Source: Phycisphaerae bacterium
GTDB taxonomy: Bacteria > Planctomycetota > Phycisphaerae > Sedimentisphaerales > Anaerohalosphaeraceae
DNA length: 64,000 nt
Direction: 5' to 3'
NCBI GenBank assembly: GCA_012729675.1
Contig: JAAYCR010000031.1
Span: 1-64,000 of the forward strand
The notes below the pieces were generated by a model that was not told the origin of the DNA, searched no databases, and saw nothing but the letters and a program-made list of their open reading frames with translations. Numbering within the stretch: the first letter of the stretch is position 1; every line of letters begins with the position of its first letter. This document shows positions 27,094 through 37,117 of this stretch, in pieces. A program made the translations under genes and the position numbers.

Positions 27094-30000
27094 CTATTCC
27101 GGCCGATGGACGGCGTCTTCGATCTTGTGCTCGAGCTCGACAGCGGTTTCTTTAGTGCGCTGGACGGCGACGTAGAAGATCGGAATCAAAAACACGCCCA
27201 GAATGGTTGCCGCGAGCATACCGCCAAAGACCGTTGTTCCCAGCGACCGCCGCGCCGCGGCGCCGGCACCGGTGGCGATCACCAGCGGCAGCATTCCCAA
27301 TGCGGTCGTCAGCGCCGTCATCAGGATCGGACGAAACCGCAGCCGCGCCGCGGCCACCGCCGACTCGTGAATCGAATGGCCCTCTTCGTGGTGCTGTTTG
27401 GCGAATTCCACCAGCAAAATCGCCGTTTTACACACCACGCCGATCAGCAAAACGATCCCCATCTGCATATAGATGTCGTTGTTCATCCCGATGCGCAGCC
27501 AGGTAAAGCCCACCGCTCCCAGCAACCCCAGCGGTACCGACAGCACAATCGCAATCGGAATGGACCAGCTTTCGTACTGCGCTGCCAAGAACAGATAAGC
27601 AAACACTGCCGACAGCACAAACAGTAAGATTGTCTTTTCGCCGGCTTCAATTTCCTGCAGACTCATCCCCGACCATTCATAGCCCATCGACGGAGGGAGA
27701 GATTCATCGAGCAGCTCGGCAACCCGATCTATGGCCTGGCCGGAACTGAAGCCCGGTCGGGGTGAGCCGGAGATGGTTGTTGCCGGATACATATTGTATC
27801 GAGTTACCGACTGAGGGCCGGCCCCTTCACGGACTGTTGCCAGTGTTCGAATCGGCAGCATCTGTCCCTGGCTGTTGCGAACCTCCAATTGACCGATATC
27901 GTCGGCTGAGGCTCGGAAATGCGGTTCAGCTTGAGCGAGAACCCGGAATGTACGACCGTACAAATTAAAGTCGTTGACATAGGCGCTTCCCAGATAGGTC
28001 TGAAGGGTATTAAATACCGTTCTCAGAGGGACGCCCATTTTCTGAGCCTTTTCTCGATCGACATCAATATACAGTTGCGGTACTGAAACTCGAAATGTAT
28101 TGTTCAGCCGCGTGATAACCGGATCCTGACTGGCGCTAAAAATAAAGTTTTCGCCGACCTGCGCCAGCGCTTCCAGACCCGCGCCGCCGCGATCCTGGAC
28201 GCGCACTTCAAATCCTCCTGCTATACCCAATCCCATAATCGCCGGCGGCTGGAGGGCCAGCACCAGTGCATCGGGAATTGCGAACAATTGCCCCTGCAGG
28301 CGCTGGATGATCTGTTCAATATGCAGCTTGGGGTCCGTTCGTTTTGACCATGGCTCCAGATTTACAAAACACGCGCCGCCGTTGGAGGCAATCCCCATAT
28401 CCAGTATCGAAAACCCGCTGATGGTGACGTATTCGGAAACGCCCTCAGTGTTGCTTAAGATCGCATCAACCTGTGTCATGACTTGTTGGGTACGGAGCAG
28501 CGATGCGCCTTCCGGCAGACGTACGCCAATCATAATCGTCCCCTCGTCCTCGTCCGGCAAAAAACCGGTCGGCAGTTGGGTAAACCCGATGACCCCCAAG
28601 GCGCATACAATTGCGAATAACAACAGTCCAATGACGGTTTTGCGGATGATGACATTGACAATATCTGCATAGATATTGGTCGTTCGCCGAATAAAACGAT
28701 CAAACAAATTAAAAATGCTGCCGTGTTTTTTTTCTTTGCTGCGCAGAATCAGTCCGCATAAGGCCGGGCTGAGCGTCAGCGCGGTCAAGGACGAGAACCA
28801 GACAGCCACCACGATCGTAAAGGCAAACTGCTGATACAACAGCCCGGTGATACCGCCGGACAGCACCGTCGGCACAAACACAGAGGTCAGCACCATTGTT
28901 GTGGCAACAATCGGTCCGGTGACCTGCCGCATCGCTTTAATGGCCGCTTCTTTGGGCGAAAGTCCCTCGTCTGCAATAATGCGCACGACGTTTTCCACTA
29001 CCACGATCGCATCATCGACCACGATGCCGATTGCCAGTACCAAGCCGAACAGCGTCATCGTGTTGATCGACATCCCCATCGCCCACAGCAGGGAAAACGT
29101 ACCGATAAGCGATACCGGGATTGAAATGGACGGGATCAGTGTCGCCCGCCAGTCGGCCAAAAACACAAACACCGTCAGTACGACCAGTGCGACAACCAGC
29201 ATCAGCGTGCTGACTACTTCGCGAATTGATTCCTGTATAAACAATGTCGGACTGTACGGTTCGGCATAGCCCAAACCATCAGGAAAGAAAGGCTCCAATT
29301 CGGCCAATGCGGTACGCACACCGTCAACCACTTCCAGGGTGTTGGCGCCGGGGACGGCATAGATCGCCACCGCTACGGTTGACTGCCCCTTATAACGCGC
29401 ATCCCAAAAATACTCCTGAGCCCCCAATTCCACTCGTGCGACATCACCAAGTCGCAGCATTCGGCCCTGCATATCCGATCGGATGATGATATCTTCGAAC
29501 TCGTCGGTTGTGCTTAGGCGTCCCTGTGTCTTGATTGTAAACTGAAATTGCTGATCTTCGGGGCTGGGCATTCCGCCGATCTGGCCGGCGGCAACTTCGA
29601 TATTCTGTTCCCGCACCGCGGCGATGACATCATCGGTCGTCACGTCGTGTGCGCGAAGACGCGTCGGGTCCAGCCAGATGCGCATCCCGAAGCTCTTGGC
29701 GCCCATCATGCTGACTTCACCGACACCGGGTACACGCGACAGGACATCTTGCACGTACAGCGTGATGTAGTTGCTCAGAAAAATGTCGTCAAGCTGCTTA
29801 TCTTCGGAGAAGAACGCGACCATCATCGCAATATTAGTGGAGCGTTTAAGTGTGGTAACCCCCTGACGAATGACTTCTTCGGGCAGCAGCGGTTCGGCCA
29901 GTGCGACCCGGTTTTGCACCAGTACGGTCGCCATGTCCACATCGGTACCCACCTCAAAGGTTACCGTTAGCATCATGGTGCCGTTATCGCTGCTGCTGGA

Positions 30001-30240
30001 GTTCATGTAAATCATCCCATCGACGCCGTTGATGGCCTCTTCCAGCGGTGTGGCGACGGTTTCGGCGAGGGTCTCGGCATTGGCACCCGGGTAGGTCGCC
30101 TGTACCATCACGGTTGGCGGGGTGATATCCGGCGTTTTTTCCACCGGCAGCATTGTCAAGGCAATCATTCCCACCAATACAATCACAATCGCGATAACGC
30201 TGGCGAATATCGGGCGGTTGATAAAAAACTTACTGAACAT
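27094..30240 (-). CDS. RND efflux transporter, AcrB/MexB (HAE1) family
   Basis: 1048 aa, the full length of the family. Starts FFINRPIFASVIAIVIVLVG and has twelve predicted transmembrane helices and two large periplasmic loops. The proton-relay Asp pair lies in TM4 (GIVVDDAIVVVENV), and PTGFLPDEDEG and the second-half GIVLLIGVVCKTAILLVEFA are present. It should be the proton-driven inner-membrane pump that exports hydrophobic drugs or lipids. It is the last gene of a four-gene operon with adaptor, outer-membrane channel and TetR. Confidence 0.95.
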   Translation of the reverse strand: MFSKFFINRPIFASVIAIVIVLVGMIALTMLPVEKTPDITPPTVMVQATYPGANAETLAETVATPLEEAINGVDGMIYMNSSSSDNGTMMLTVTFEVGTDVDMATVLVQNRVALAEPLLPEEVIRQGVTTLKRSTNIAMMVAFFSEDKQLDDIFLSNYITLYVQDVLSRVPGVGEVSMMGAKSFGMRIWLDPTRLRAHDVTTDDVIAAVREQNIEVAAGQIGGMPSPEDQQFQFTIKTQGRLSTTDEFEDIIIRSDMQGRMLRLGDVARVELGAQEYFWDARYKGQSTVAVAIYAVPGANTLEVVDGVRTALAELEPFFPDGLGYAEPYSPTLFIQESIREVVSTLMLVVALVVLTVFVFLADWRATLIPSISIPVSLIGTFSLLWAMGMSINTMTLFGLVLAIGIVVDDAIVVVENVVRIIADEGLSPKEAAIKAMRQVTGPIVATTMVLTSVFVPTVLSGGITGLLYQQFAFTIVVAVWFSSLTALTLSPALCGLILRSKEKKHGSIFNLFDRFIRRTTNIYADIVNVIIRKTVIGLLLFAIVCALGVIGFTQLPTGFLPDEDEGTIMIGVRLPEGASLLRTQQVMTQVDAILSNTEGVSEYVTISGFSILDMGIASNGGACFVNLEPWSKRTDPKLHIEQIIQRLQGQLFAIPDALVLALQPPAIMGLGIAGGFEVRVQDRGGAGLEALAQVGENFIFSASQDPVITRLNNTFRVSVPQLYIDVDREKAQKMGVPLRTVFNTLQTYLGSAYVNDFNLYGRTFRVLAQAEPHFRASADDIGQLEVRNSQGQMLPIRTLATVREGAGPQSVTRYNMYPATTISGSPRPGFSSGQAIDRVAELLDESLPPSMGYEWSGMSLQEIEAGEKTILLFVLSAVFAYLFLAAQYESWSIPIAIVLSVPLGLLGAVGFTWLRIGMNNDIYMQMGIVLLIGVVCKTAILLVEFAKQHHEEGHSIHESAVAAARLRFRPILMTALTTALGMLPLVIATGAGAAARRSLGTTVFGGMLAATILGVFLIPIFYVAVQRTKETAVELEHKIEDAVHRPE

Positions 30241-30341
30241 AGGGGTATCCTATTATTTTGATTTCTTTTTCAAATTTTCGATTTTCAACTGGGTTTTGCG
30301 ATGACGAGTTTGCCGCGCTCAATGTTATCGCTGATTCCTAT

Positions 30342-31586
30342 TTAATTCGCCTGTTCCATTGCTTCGGGGGTCGGCGGTGCGCCCGGCATTTGTCCGGCCA
30401 TGTCCGGCGGGATTTCGCCTTCGCGTATCGGTTGAATCGGCATTCCTGGTTGGGCCATGTGGAACCCACCGACGATAAATGTTTCACTGCCGTCCAGGCC
30501 TTCGGTGACCAGTCGCAACGGGCCGTAGCTGGTACCGAGTTTGATGTTCCGCCGTTGCAGGATATTATCCTCGCCGACAATGAGCAGGTATCTGCCGCTC
30601 AGATCGGTGTGGACGGCCTTTTCAGGAATCAATACCGCGTCTGGGCGTTCTCTGATCGGCAGGCTTACTCGCACAAACATGCCCGGCAACAGCGTTTGCG
30701 CTTCGTTTGGCAAAACACCGCGAATATAGACCGTTCCGGTGCGAGAATCGACGGTATTATCCAGAAAATCGATCACGCCTTCATAGGGATGCCCTTCTTG
30801 GTTGGGTAAGCCGACATTGAATGGCATCGGGGTATTGTCGTTGAGGCCCTGAAGACGCTCAAGCAGATCGCCTTCAAGTAAATATTCGCTGATGTAAAAG
30901 AAGACATATATCGGTTCAACCTGTCGAACCGTGGTCAAGACAGTGCGATCCATGATGCCGACCAGGTTGCCGACGTCCACCAGCCGTCGTCCGATTCGGC
31001 CGGTGATGGGACTTCGTATCTCAGTGTAGCTTAGGTTCAGCTCGGCCATATCCAGTGCAGCCTGTGAACCCAGTACCTGCGCCTGGGCGGTATCATAGGC
31101 GGCTTGTGCCCGGGTTAACTCCTGTCGGCTGACCGATCCGGTTTGCACGGCTTTCTCAATTCGATCCAGGTCTTCGCGCGCCCGCTCCAATTCGGTCTGA
31201 GCGGCCCTGAGCATGGCCGCCGCCTCGTCTCGGCGATCCTTATAGGTCTCCGGTTCAATCGTGAACAACAGTTGGCCCGCCTCGACAAGAGCGCCGTCGG
31301 TAAAGTGGATGCCCTTGAGAAAGCCTTCCACGCGGGCGCGAATCTCAATATCGCTGACCGCCTCGGTCGTGCCGGTAAACTCCATTGCGTCGGTGACATT
31401 CATGATTGTACACGCGCCCACCGGCAGCGGCAGCGGGCCGCTGCCCATCCCGCCCATCGGGTCGCCGCCCATCATCATTGCCATGTTTTCCTGACGCTTC
31501 ATCCAGTACCGATACCCCCCATATCCCAATCCAAAAAGAATACCAATCACCACCAGCCAAATTATAATTTTCTTGAACACTGCCAT
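30342..31586 (-). CDS. RND efflux periplasmic adaptor (membrane fusion protein)
   Basis: 414 aa. An N-terminal transmembrane anchor (about 6-25) is followed by a Met/Gly-rich stretch. The lipoyl-like half GFLKGIHFTDGALVEAGQLLF, a coiled-coil hairpin (about 115-190) and the LNLSYTEIRSPITGRIGR half-motif identify an AcrA/MexA-type adaptor. It links the RND pump with the outer-membrane channel. It lies 100 bp upstream of the pump gene in the same operon. Confidence 0.93.
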   Translation of the reverse strand: MAVFKKIIIWLVVIGILFGLGYGGYRYWMKRQENMAMMMGGDPMGGMGSGPLPLPVGACTIMNVTDAMEFTGTTEAVSDIEIRARVEGFLKGIHFTDGALVEAGQLLFTIEPETYKDRRDEAAAMLRAAQTELERAREDLDRIEKAVQTGSVSRQELTRAQAAYDTAQAQVLGSQAALDMAELNLSYTEIRSPITGRIGRRLVDVGNLVGIMDRTVLTTVRQVEPIYVFFYISEYLLEGDLLERLQGLNDNTPMPFNVGLPNQEGHPYEGVIDFLDNTVDSRTGTVYIRGVLPNEAQTLLPGMFVRVSLPIRERPDAVLIPEKAVHTDLSGRYLLIVGEDNILQRRNIKLGTSYGPLRLVTEGLDGSETFIVGGFHMAQPGMPIQPIREGEIPPDMAGQMPGAPPTPEAMEQAN

Positions 31587-31646
31587 AAAAAAACCTCGTT
31601 TTGAATGTCTATCATTTGGATTTTGAATTTGTATTGAATTTCGTGC

Positions 31647-33062
31647 TTAGTGCTTCGGATTTTCTTCTTCCCATCCTCCGCCGAGCGCCTTATATATGGC
31701 GACTGTCTGCTGCAAAATCAGCCCTTCGCTGATCGCCAGCCGGTCCTGCTGCTGCGACAGCGACCGCTGCACATCCAGCACGTTCTGAAAATTCGTCAGT
31801 CCGTTGCGGTACAGCGACTCGACCATCCCGACGGACTGCCGCGCCGCGACGACCGACCGCCGCAGGGCCGCGGCTCGTTCGACTTCCTGAACATACCCGA
31901 CCAGTGCATTCTCGACCTCTTCGACCGCCCGCAGCACCGTCGCCTCATAACGCGCCGCAAGCTGCTGCGTCCGCGCCTCTTCGATGTGCACCAGGCTCTT
32001 GAGCCGATTGCCGTCGAACAGGGACCACCGCACCGCCGGTCCGAATGCAAACGCCCGGCTGTCCCAATTGGCCAGATCGGAAATATGCGTTGCCTGAAGG
32101 GCCAGGGTTCCACTCAGCGAAAACGAGGGGTACCGCTGCGCCTCGGCTGCACCGATTCGCGCCGTCTGCGCTGCCAGCGCCCGCTCTGCGCTGCGAATGT
32201 CCGGCCGTCGCCGAAGCAATTCCGCCGGCAGACCCGCCGCCGGAAGCGCCTGCGAGGCCGGCAGTTCTGCCAGTGCGACCAGTTCAGCCCGCAGCGATTG
32301 TGGCGTCGTCCCGATCAGCGCCGCGAGCCGATGGATCGCCGCACTCTCGGCGATGTGCAAAGACGGTATCTCCGATTCCGTATTGGCAAGAATCAGCCGT
32401 GCCTGCGTCACATCCAGTTCCGGCGCAATCTCCGCCTCAAATCGATTCTGCGTCAGTTCGAGCGTCTGCTGCTGAATCGCGATATTCGCCCGCGCAAACG
32501 CAAGCCGCGACTGTGCGGTACGAAGCTCGATATAATTTCGTGCGGTCTCTGCATATAGAATGGTCCGCAGGTCGTGAAAATCCTCGACCGACTGCTCAAA
32601 CGCCGCCTGCGCCGCCTCGACCGATCGCCGCACACGCCCGAACAGGTCAATTTCCCAGATAGCGTCAAACCCCGCCGAGTAAAAACTGTATTCTCCGGGA
32701 ACCCCCCCAAAACCGTTGGCACTGCCCCGCTCCCGACGATAGCTGCCCGCCGCGTCGATAGCCGGCAGTGCTTCGCCACTGGCAAAGGCCCGCAGTGCCC
32801 GCGATTCATCAATCCGCGCCAGGGCCGACTGCAGATCCGGATTGCCCGCATCGACACGCGCAATCAGCGAGGTCAAAATCGGATCCTCAAAGGTCTCCCA
32901 CCACGCCCGCAGTACCGCCGGATCCGCAGCTCCGGCCCCTTCGGCAACACCCCATTCGCTCGGCATCGTCATCTCCGGCCGCACATAATCCGGCCCGACC
33001 GTACACCCCCCAACCGTTAGCCCCGCCGCTACAACAACCGCAATCCATATTTTAGCATTCAT
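31647..33062 (-). CDS. Outer-membrane efflux channel lipoprotein, NodT/OprM family
   Basis: About 471 aa starting at MNAKIW (a GTG three codons upstream is possible). The signal peptide ends in the lipobox TVGGC, followed by TVGPDYVRPEM, the NodT-family N-terminal signature. Two OEP repeats follow, with long helices such as RNYIELRTAQSRLAFARANI and YRNGLTNFQNVLDVQRSL. It forms the trimeric outer-membrane tunnel of the RND system. The order TetR-channel-adaptor-pump is consistent with one transcript. Confidence 0.93.
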   Translation of the reverse strand: MNAKIWIAVVVAAGLTVGGCTVGPDYVRPEMTMPSEWGVAEGAGAADPAVLRAWWETFEDPILTSLIARVDAGNPDLQSALARIDESRALRAFASGEALPAIDAAGSYRRERGSANGFGGVPGEYSFYSAGFDAIWEIDLFGRVRRSVEAAQAAFEQSVEDFHDLRTILYAETARNYIELRTAQSRLAFARANIAIQQQTLELTQNRFEAEIAPELDVTQARLILANTESEIPSLHIAESAAIHRLAALIGTTPQSLRAELVALAELPASQALPAAGLPAELLRRRPDIRSAERALAAQTARIGAAEAQRYPSFSLSGTLALQATHISDLANWDSRAFAFGPAVRWSLFDGNRLKSLVHIEEARTQQLAARYEATVLRAVEEVENALVGYVQEVERAAALRRSVVAARQSVGMVESLYRNGLTNFQNVLDVQRSLSQQQDRLAISEGLILQQTVAIYKALGGGWEEENPKH

Positions 33063-33139
33063 CAATGGCACCCGTTTGAGTCATTTTGATTTTGTATTTT
33101 GATATTGTTTATAAATTTAGTACTTATAATGCAGTACTT

Positions 33140-33736
33140 TCATGAAAGGTGTACCAGCAACATCTTTGTCAGCATCGTGGCCTCTTTTTTCGGATCAAAC
33201 GCCTCCAGTTCCGTATTGATGCACAGCGTCCCGGCCACCGCCCGCTGAAAAAACGCCGCCGTCTCCTTGACATTGACCGGATTGAACGTCCCGGCGTCAA
33301 TACCCTGCTGAATAATTGCCGACAATGCCCGACTTTCCTGGTCCAGATGTTTATGTTTGATGGGCAGATCAATCTTTGAATACACCTGCGCCTGATCCAG
33401 AAATCGAAAGAACTCGATATTGCTGGCAAAGAACACAAATGTCGCGTTCACAAACGCCAGCAATTTTTTATCCGGCCGTTTGACCTGTCCGATGGCGTCC
33501 AGTTGACGCTGGCGAATCTCGTCAAACAGCCGTATGGCCGCATACACCAGCAAGGCGTCTTTGTCCTTGAAATAATTGTACAGCGTCCCCGTCGCCAGCT
33601 TGGCCGCCTGCGCGACCCGCTTGACCGTAAGCCCTTCAAGTCCATACTGCATAAGGACTTGAAGCACCGCCGCATAAACGGACTCCCGAATATACTGCTC
33701 CGTAAACACCTGTCGTTGTTTGGATAGTTGTCCCAT
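33140..33736 (-). CDS. TetR-family repressor of the efflux operon
   Basis: 198 aa. The N-terminal HTH (about 30-62) is LTVKRVAQAAKLATGTLYNY, then FKDKDALL, the TetR signature. The C-terminal ligand domain is helical. It is the first gene of the efflux operon, and its promoter is covered by a long perfect palindrome. This points to autorepression together with the pump genes. The inducer is unknown. Confidence 0.9.
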   Translation of the reverse strand: MGQLSKQRQVFTEQYIRESVYAAVLQVLMQYGLEGLTVKRVAQAAKLATGTLYNYFKDKDALLVYAAIRLFDEIRQRQLDAIGQVKRPDKKLLAFVNATFVFFASNIEFFRFLDQAQVYSKIDLPIKHKHLDQESRALSAIIQQGIDAGTFNPVNVKETAAFFQRAVAGTLCINTELEAFDPKKEATMLTKMLLVHLS

Positions 33737-33762
33737 TCATAACACCTAACGCGATACAGAAA

Positions 33763-33805
33763 ATGAATAGCGGTTCACAATAATGAACCCTCATTCATCC
33801 GTCAA
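33763..33805 (-). promoter_or_regulatory. TetR operator overlapping the efflux-operon promoter
   Basis: ATGAAT-N3-GGTTCA-N6-TGAACC-N3-ATTCAT (33763-33798) is an exact palindrome centred on 33780/33781. On the minus strand TTGACG (33805-33800), a 17-bp spacer and TATTGT (33782-33777) form the promoter, so a bound repressor would cover both boxes. Confidence 0.8.
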
Positions 33806-33917
33806 GAAAAAAAAAGAAATTCCGCATAAATGCAATGCCAATACAACTCAATCTCCTTAATCTTTTGCACCAAACTGCCGATAAAAACAGTATAGAAAGT
33901 GTTATTAGAGAGCGTTT

Positions 33918-34856
33918 ATGCTGACCCATCAGGTACAATTGTTAAAACATAAGCTTGAGGAGGTTCCGCTCGGCAGGCCGGTGGCGCATTTTCTGGACTA
34001 CCTGACGGTCGAGGCGGGGCTGTCGGCCAATACCCTGCTGGCTTATGGGCGGGACTTGGTCGGGTTTTGTGAGTATTGCGGCAGCAAGCACATCACGGAC
34101 ATCGGCGGCATTACCGCCATCACCGTCTATGGCTATATGCAGGAGCTTGCCCAGCGGGGGCTGAGCGAAAATTCCCAGAGCCGCTGCCTGGTGGCGATCA
34201 AGATGCTGCTGCGGTTCGGCCTGATGACCGGCGCAACGAGCGATGATTTTACCGATTCGCTAGAAGGCCCCAAGCTCTGGAAGCGGCTGCCGAGTGTGGC
34301 CGGACGGGATCAGGTGCTCAGCTTGCTCGACGCGCCGCAGCCGGACGACCCGTATTATCTGCGCGACAGGGCGATGCTGTTTGTGCTGTACGCCACCGGC
34401 GCGCGGGCCGGGGAGGTGGCCGGGATGAAGGTGCGGGATCTGAACCTCGACATCGGCTATGTGCGGTGCTTCGGCAAAGGCCGCAAAGAGCGAATCGTCC
34501 CGCTCGGCAGTGTCGCCGTCGGCTGTGTCCGGGCGTATCTGGCCGAGCTGCGTCCGCTGCTGGCCAAGCCGCACAGTCCCGAAACGCTTTTTTTGTCACG
34601 GACGGGCGAGGGGCTGGATCGTACCAATCTATGGCGGGTTGTCAAGAAATACGCTCAGCGTGCAGGAATGCCCAAAAAACTCACCGTCCATACCCTGCGG
34701 CACTGCTTTGCGACGCATCTGCTGGCAGGGGGGGCGGACCTGAGAAGCTTGCAGGAAATGCTCGGCCACGCCGACGTCCGCACCACGCAAATCTACACCC
34801 ACGTCGATCAAGACCGGCTCAAATCCATCCACAAAAAATTCCACCCCCGCGCGTAA
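33918..34856 (+). CDS. xerD: XerC/XerD-type site-specific tyrosine recombinase
   Basis: 312 aa, the standard Xer length. An N-terminal SAM-like domain (about 20-105, FLDYLTVEAGLSANTLLAYG) is followed by the catalytic domain: Arg in ATGARAGEVAG near 162, Lys in GKGRKERIVP, His-x-x-Arg in HTLRHCFATHLL near 258, His in GHADVRTTQ and Tyr in QIYTHVD near 294. It probably resolves chromosome dimers at dif. Whether it is the XerC or XerD partner cannot be decided from one copy; the ending resembles XerD. Confidence 0.88.
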   Translation: MLTHQVQLLKHKLEEVPLGRPVAHFLDYLTVEAGLSANTLLAYGRDLVGFCEYCGSKHITDIGGITAITVYGYMQELAQRGLSENSQSRCLVAIKMLLRFGLMTGATSDDFTDSLEGPKLWKRLPSVAGRDQVLSLLDAPQPDDPYYLRDRAMLFVLYATGARAGEVAGMKVRDLNLDIGYVRCFGKGRKERIVPLGSVAVGCVRAYLAELRPLLAKPHSPETLFLSRTGEGLDRTNLWRVVKKYAQRAGMPKKLTVHTLRHCFATHLLAGGADLRSLQEMLGHADVRTTQIYTHVDQDRLKSIHKKFHPRA

Positions 34857-34896
34857 CGATTGATTTTTGAATTGTAAAACGAAAGCCCGACGGGAT

Positions 34897-34928
34897 TAAA
34901 TCCGAAATCCGAAACAAATACGAATATT
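34897..34928. repeat. AATCCGA-type heptad tract
   Basis: AAATCCG-AAATCCG-AAACAAA-TACGAAT has a 7-bp period. It is related to tracts near 37036-37100 and 49305-49380. Confidence 0.6.
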
Positions 34929-35080
34929 CCGCTATATCAACCCGGATTTCCCAAGTAAAACCGTGCAAAGTAATGAGATTATGATAGTATAGAGCCTATA
35001 GATGCAGTTAACACCATTTTTGACTGTTCTGATTTGGAGACCCCAATGGGTGAAACAAGCAAGATGCTCTGAGAGTCAGA

Positions 35081-35235
35081 TTGGCAGGGTATGATGACAC
35101 CCATGGTGCAGAGCGGCTGTCTGTTGACCCTGCCATGCGACAGATTGTAGGCGGGAGAGCAACTGGTTAAGTTCTACAACAAGCGTGGCACAGCAGAGCA
35201 GTGGATTAAGGAAGGCAAATACGCGTTTGGTTTTT
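35081..35235 (+). pseudogene. Remnant of an IS1380-family transposase
   Basis: The first piece (35081-35160) reads LAGYDDTHGAERLSVDPAMR, then QIVGGRA. The second (35163-35230), in another frame, reads LVKFYNKRGTAEQWIKEGKY. Both are strong IS1380-type transposase motifs, but they are normally hundreds of residues apart. A large internal deletion and a frameshift have therefore occurred. The remaining DNA from 34930 to 35560 holds no intact gene. Confidence 0.65.
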
Positions 35236-35560
35236 TGATGAGGGAGACGGTTGGAGTCTGCCCAAAATCACCGGTCTACGGCATTTTTAAGGCCACGGGT
35301 TTAGATTTTGGCGGAAATATTCGTAAAATCGCAAGAAAAAGGTTTGATTTTTTGCACTCAGATAAAGATTTTGGTAGAATTGTCGAATTGGTATGCTTGG
35401 CGGCGTAGCCATGCTTTTATTATGGGAAATGTCAGATAATTGTATCTGCTTTGTTGCGACGATATGAAAAGCATTTTGGCATAAATACGAGAAAATATAT
35501 TCGGTTTTAACTCGACATAAGGAATACAGATTTTCTAACTTTTTTAACAAGGGCAGAACT

Positions 35561-36868
35561 ATGAAAAAGATGGCTATTCTACTGGTTTTAGGGATTACGG
35601 CTCTGGCAATGGCTCAGAACGAAGGCGCAGCCGCACCGGGCGGCGAGGCAGGACGCAGAGGAACACCCGGCGCAGGGGGGCTAGGAACTCCCGGTGGTCC
35701 CGGCGTAGGCCGGAGAGGCCGCCCCCAGCAAGTGCATAAGTATGAAGGTCTTGCTTTGACGCCTCCGATGGGATGGAATACATGGAATACCTTCGGGTGC
35801 AACATAAATGAGGATTTGATCAAAGAAACCGCGCAAATCATTGCCGCCAGCGGCTTAAAAGATGCCGGTTATGTTTACATTGTTCTCGATGACTGCTGGA
35901 TGACACGGCAGCGAGATGAGAACGGTCAACTTGTCGCTGATCCGGCGAAATTCCCAAGCGGCATGAAGGCTTTGGGCGATTATATTCACGACCTGGGCCT
36001 GAAGTTTGGGATCTACAATTGTGCGGGAACACGGACGTGCGCGGGCTATCCCGGCGGCCGCGGTCACGAATTTGAGGACGCCCGTCTGTACGCATCCTGG
36101 GGTGTGGATTATGTCAAGTATGACTGGTGCAATACCGGCACCGCAAACGCTCAGGAGACGTATAAGACGTTCGGCGATGCTTTACTAGCCACGGGCAGGC
36201 CGATGATCCTGAGCATGTGCGAATGGGGCAGAAACGAACCATGGACGTTTGCACGTCCCATCGCCCAGCTATGGCGGACAACAGGCGACATAACCGATAA
36301 ATATTCGACCGGTACGCGGGGCACCGGCGGCTACAATAACGGCTGGAAGGATATTCTCGACCGGCAGGCGGAACTGAAACTGGAGCAATATGCAGGACCT
36401 GACCACTGGAATGACCCGGATATGCTGGAAGTCGGCAATCGGGGGCTGACGGTCGCCGAATCGAGAGCGCATTTCAGTTTCTGGTGCATTCTTGCTTCCC
36501 CACTAATGATGGGGCACGATGTTCGCCAGATGAAGGACGATATTCTCAATATTTTAACCAATAAGGAAGTGATCGCGGTCAATCAGGATGTTCTTGGCAA
36601 GCAGGGGTACCGGGTGATCGATGAGACCGGCCGTGAAGTCTGGATCAAGGAGCTTTCCAACGGCGACTGGGCAGTGTGCATGCTCAACGATAGTGCTGCT
36701 GATGCCGAAATGTCGCTTAAATGGAGTGAAATTGAGGCCCTGGGCGGCAAAACATACAAGGTCCGCGACCTCTGGGCGAAAAAGGATTTTGGCACAACCG
36801 CTAAAGATTACTCGGGTAAAATTGGGACACATGATGTTGCTCTTTTTAGACTAAGTCCCGTCAATTAA
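35561..36868 (+). CDS. Secreted glycoside hydrolase family 27 (alpha-galactosidase-like)
   Basis: 435 aa. The signal peptide (KMAILLVLGITALAMA) is followed by a Gly/Arg/Pro-rich linker (about 20-60), then a GH27 TIM barrel starting LALTPPMGWNTWNTFGC. DDCWM, GIYNCAG and the nucleophile region YVKYDWCN (Asp near 188) are present, as is the acid/base region LWRTTGDI (Asp near 243). A C-terminal beta-sandwich domain completes the family architecture. It should release terminal alpha-galactose (or alpha-N-acetylgalactosamine) from polysaccharides outside the cytoplasm. Single gene with its own terminator. Confidence 0.92.
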   Translation: MKKMAILLVLGITALAMAQNEGAAAPGGEAGRRGTPGAGGLGTPGGPGVGRRGRPQQVHKYEGLALTPPMGWNTWNTFGCNINEDLIKETAQIIAASGLKDAGYVYIVLDDCWMTRQRDENGQLVADPAKFPSGMKALGDYIHDLGLKFGIYNCAGTRTCAGYPGGRGHEFEDARLYASWGVDYVKYDWCNTGTANAQETYKTFGDALLATGRPMILSMCEWGRNEPWTFARPIAQLWRTTGDITDKYSTGTRGTGGYNNGWKDILDRQAELKLEQYAGPDHWNDPDMLEVGNRGLTVAESRAHFSFWCILASPLMMGHDVRQMKDDILNILTNKEVIAVNQDVLGKQGYRVIDETGREVWIKELSNGDWAVCMLNDSAADAEMSLKWSEIEALGGKTYKVRDLWAKKDFGTTAKDYSGKIGTHDVALFRLSPVN

Positions 36869-36891
36869 AATCCTGTCTATTTAACCGTTTA

Positions 36892-36926
36892 AAAAGCCGA
36901 TTCATAAACATGAATCGGCTTTTTTT
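36892..36926 (+). terminator. Terminator after the GH27 gene
   Basis: AAAAAGCCGATTCAT pairs with ATGAATCGGCTTTTT across the 4-nt loop AAAC, followed by T's. Confidence 0.92.
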
Positions 36927-36959
36927 ACCGTCTTGAACCACCGACTTTCAGGATCAAAT

Positions 36960-37117
36960 GTTCAAAACAGGGACATAATCCCATGCGCCGGGCGCGTAGG
37001 ATGAAAACGATGTTTGATTATTTTGTCATTGTGATTTTGAATTTGTTTCGGGTTTCGACATTTGATATTCGGATTTGAATTCTCGTGTTCGGTTTTTTGT
37101 TAAAAGACCACTAAAGA
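36960..37117. repeat. Intergenic heptad tract upstream of the nadB stop
   Basis: TTTCGGGT-TTCGACA-TTTGATA-TTCGGAT-TTGAATT at 37036-37100 has an approximate 7-bp period. No gene is seen. Confidence 0.5.
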
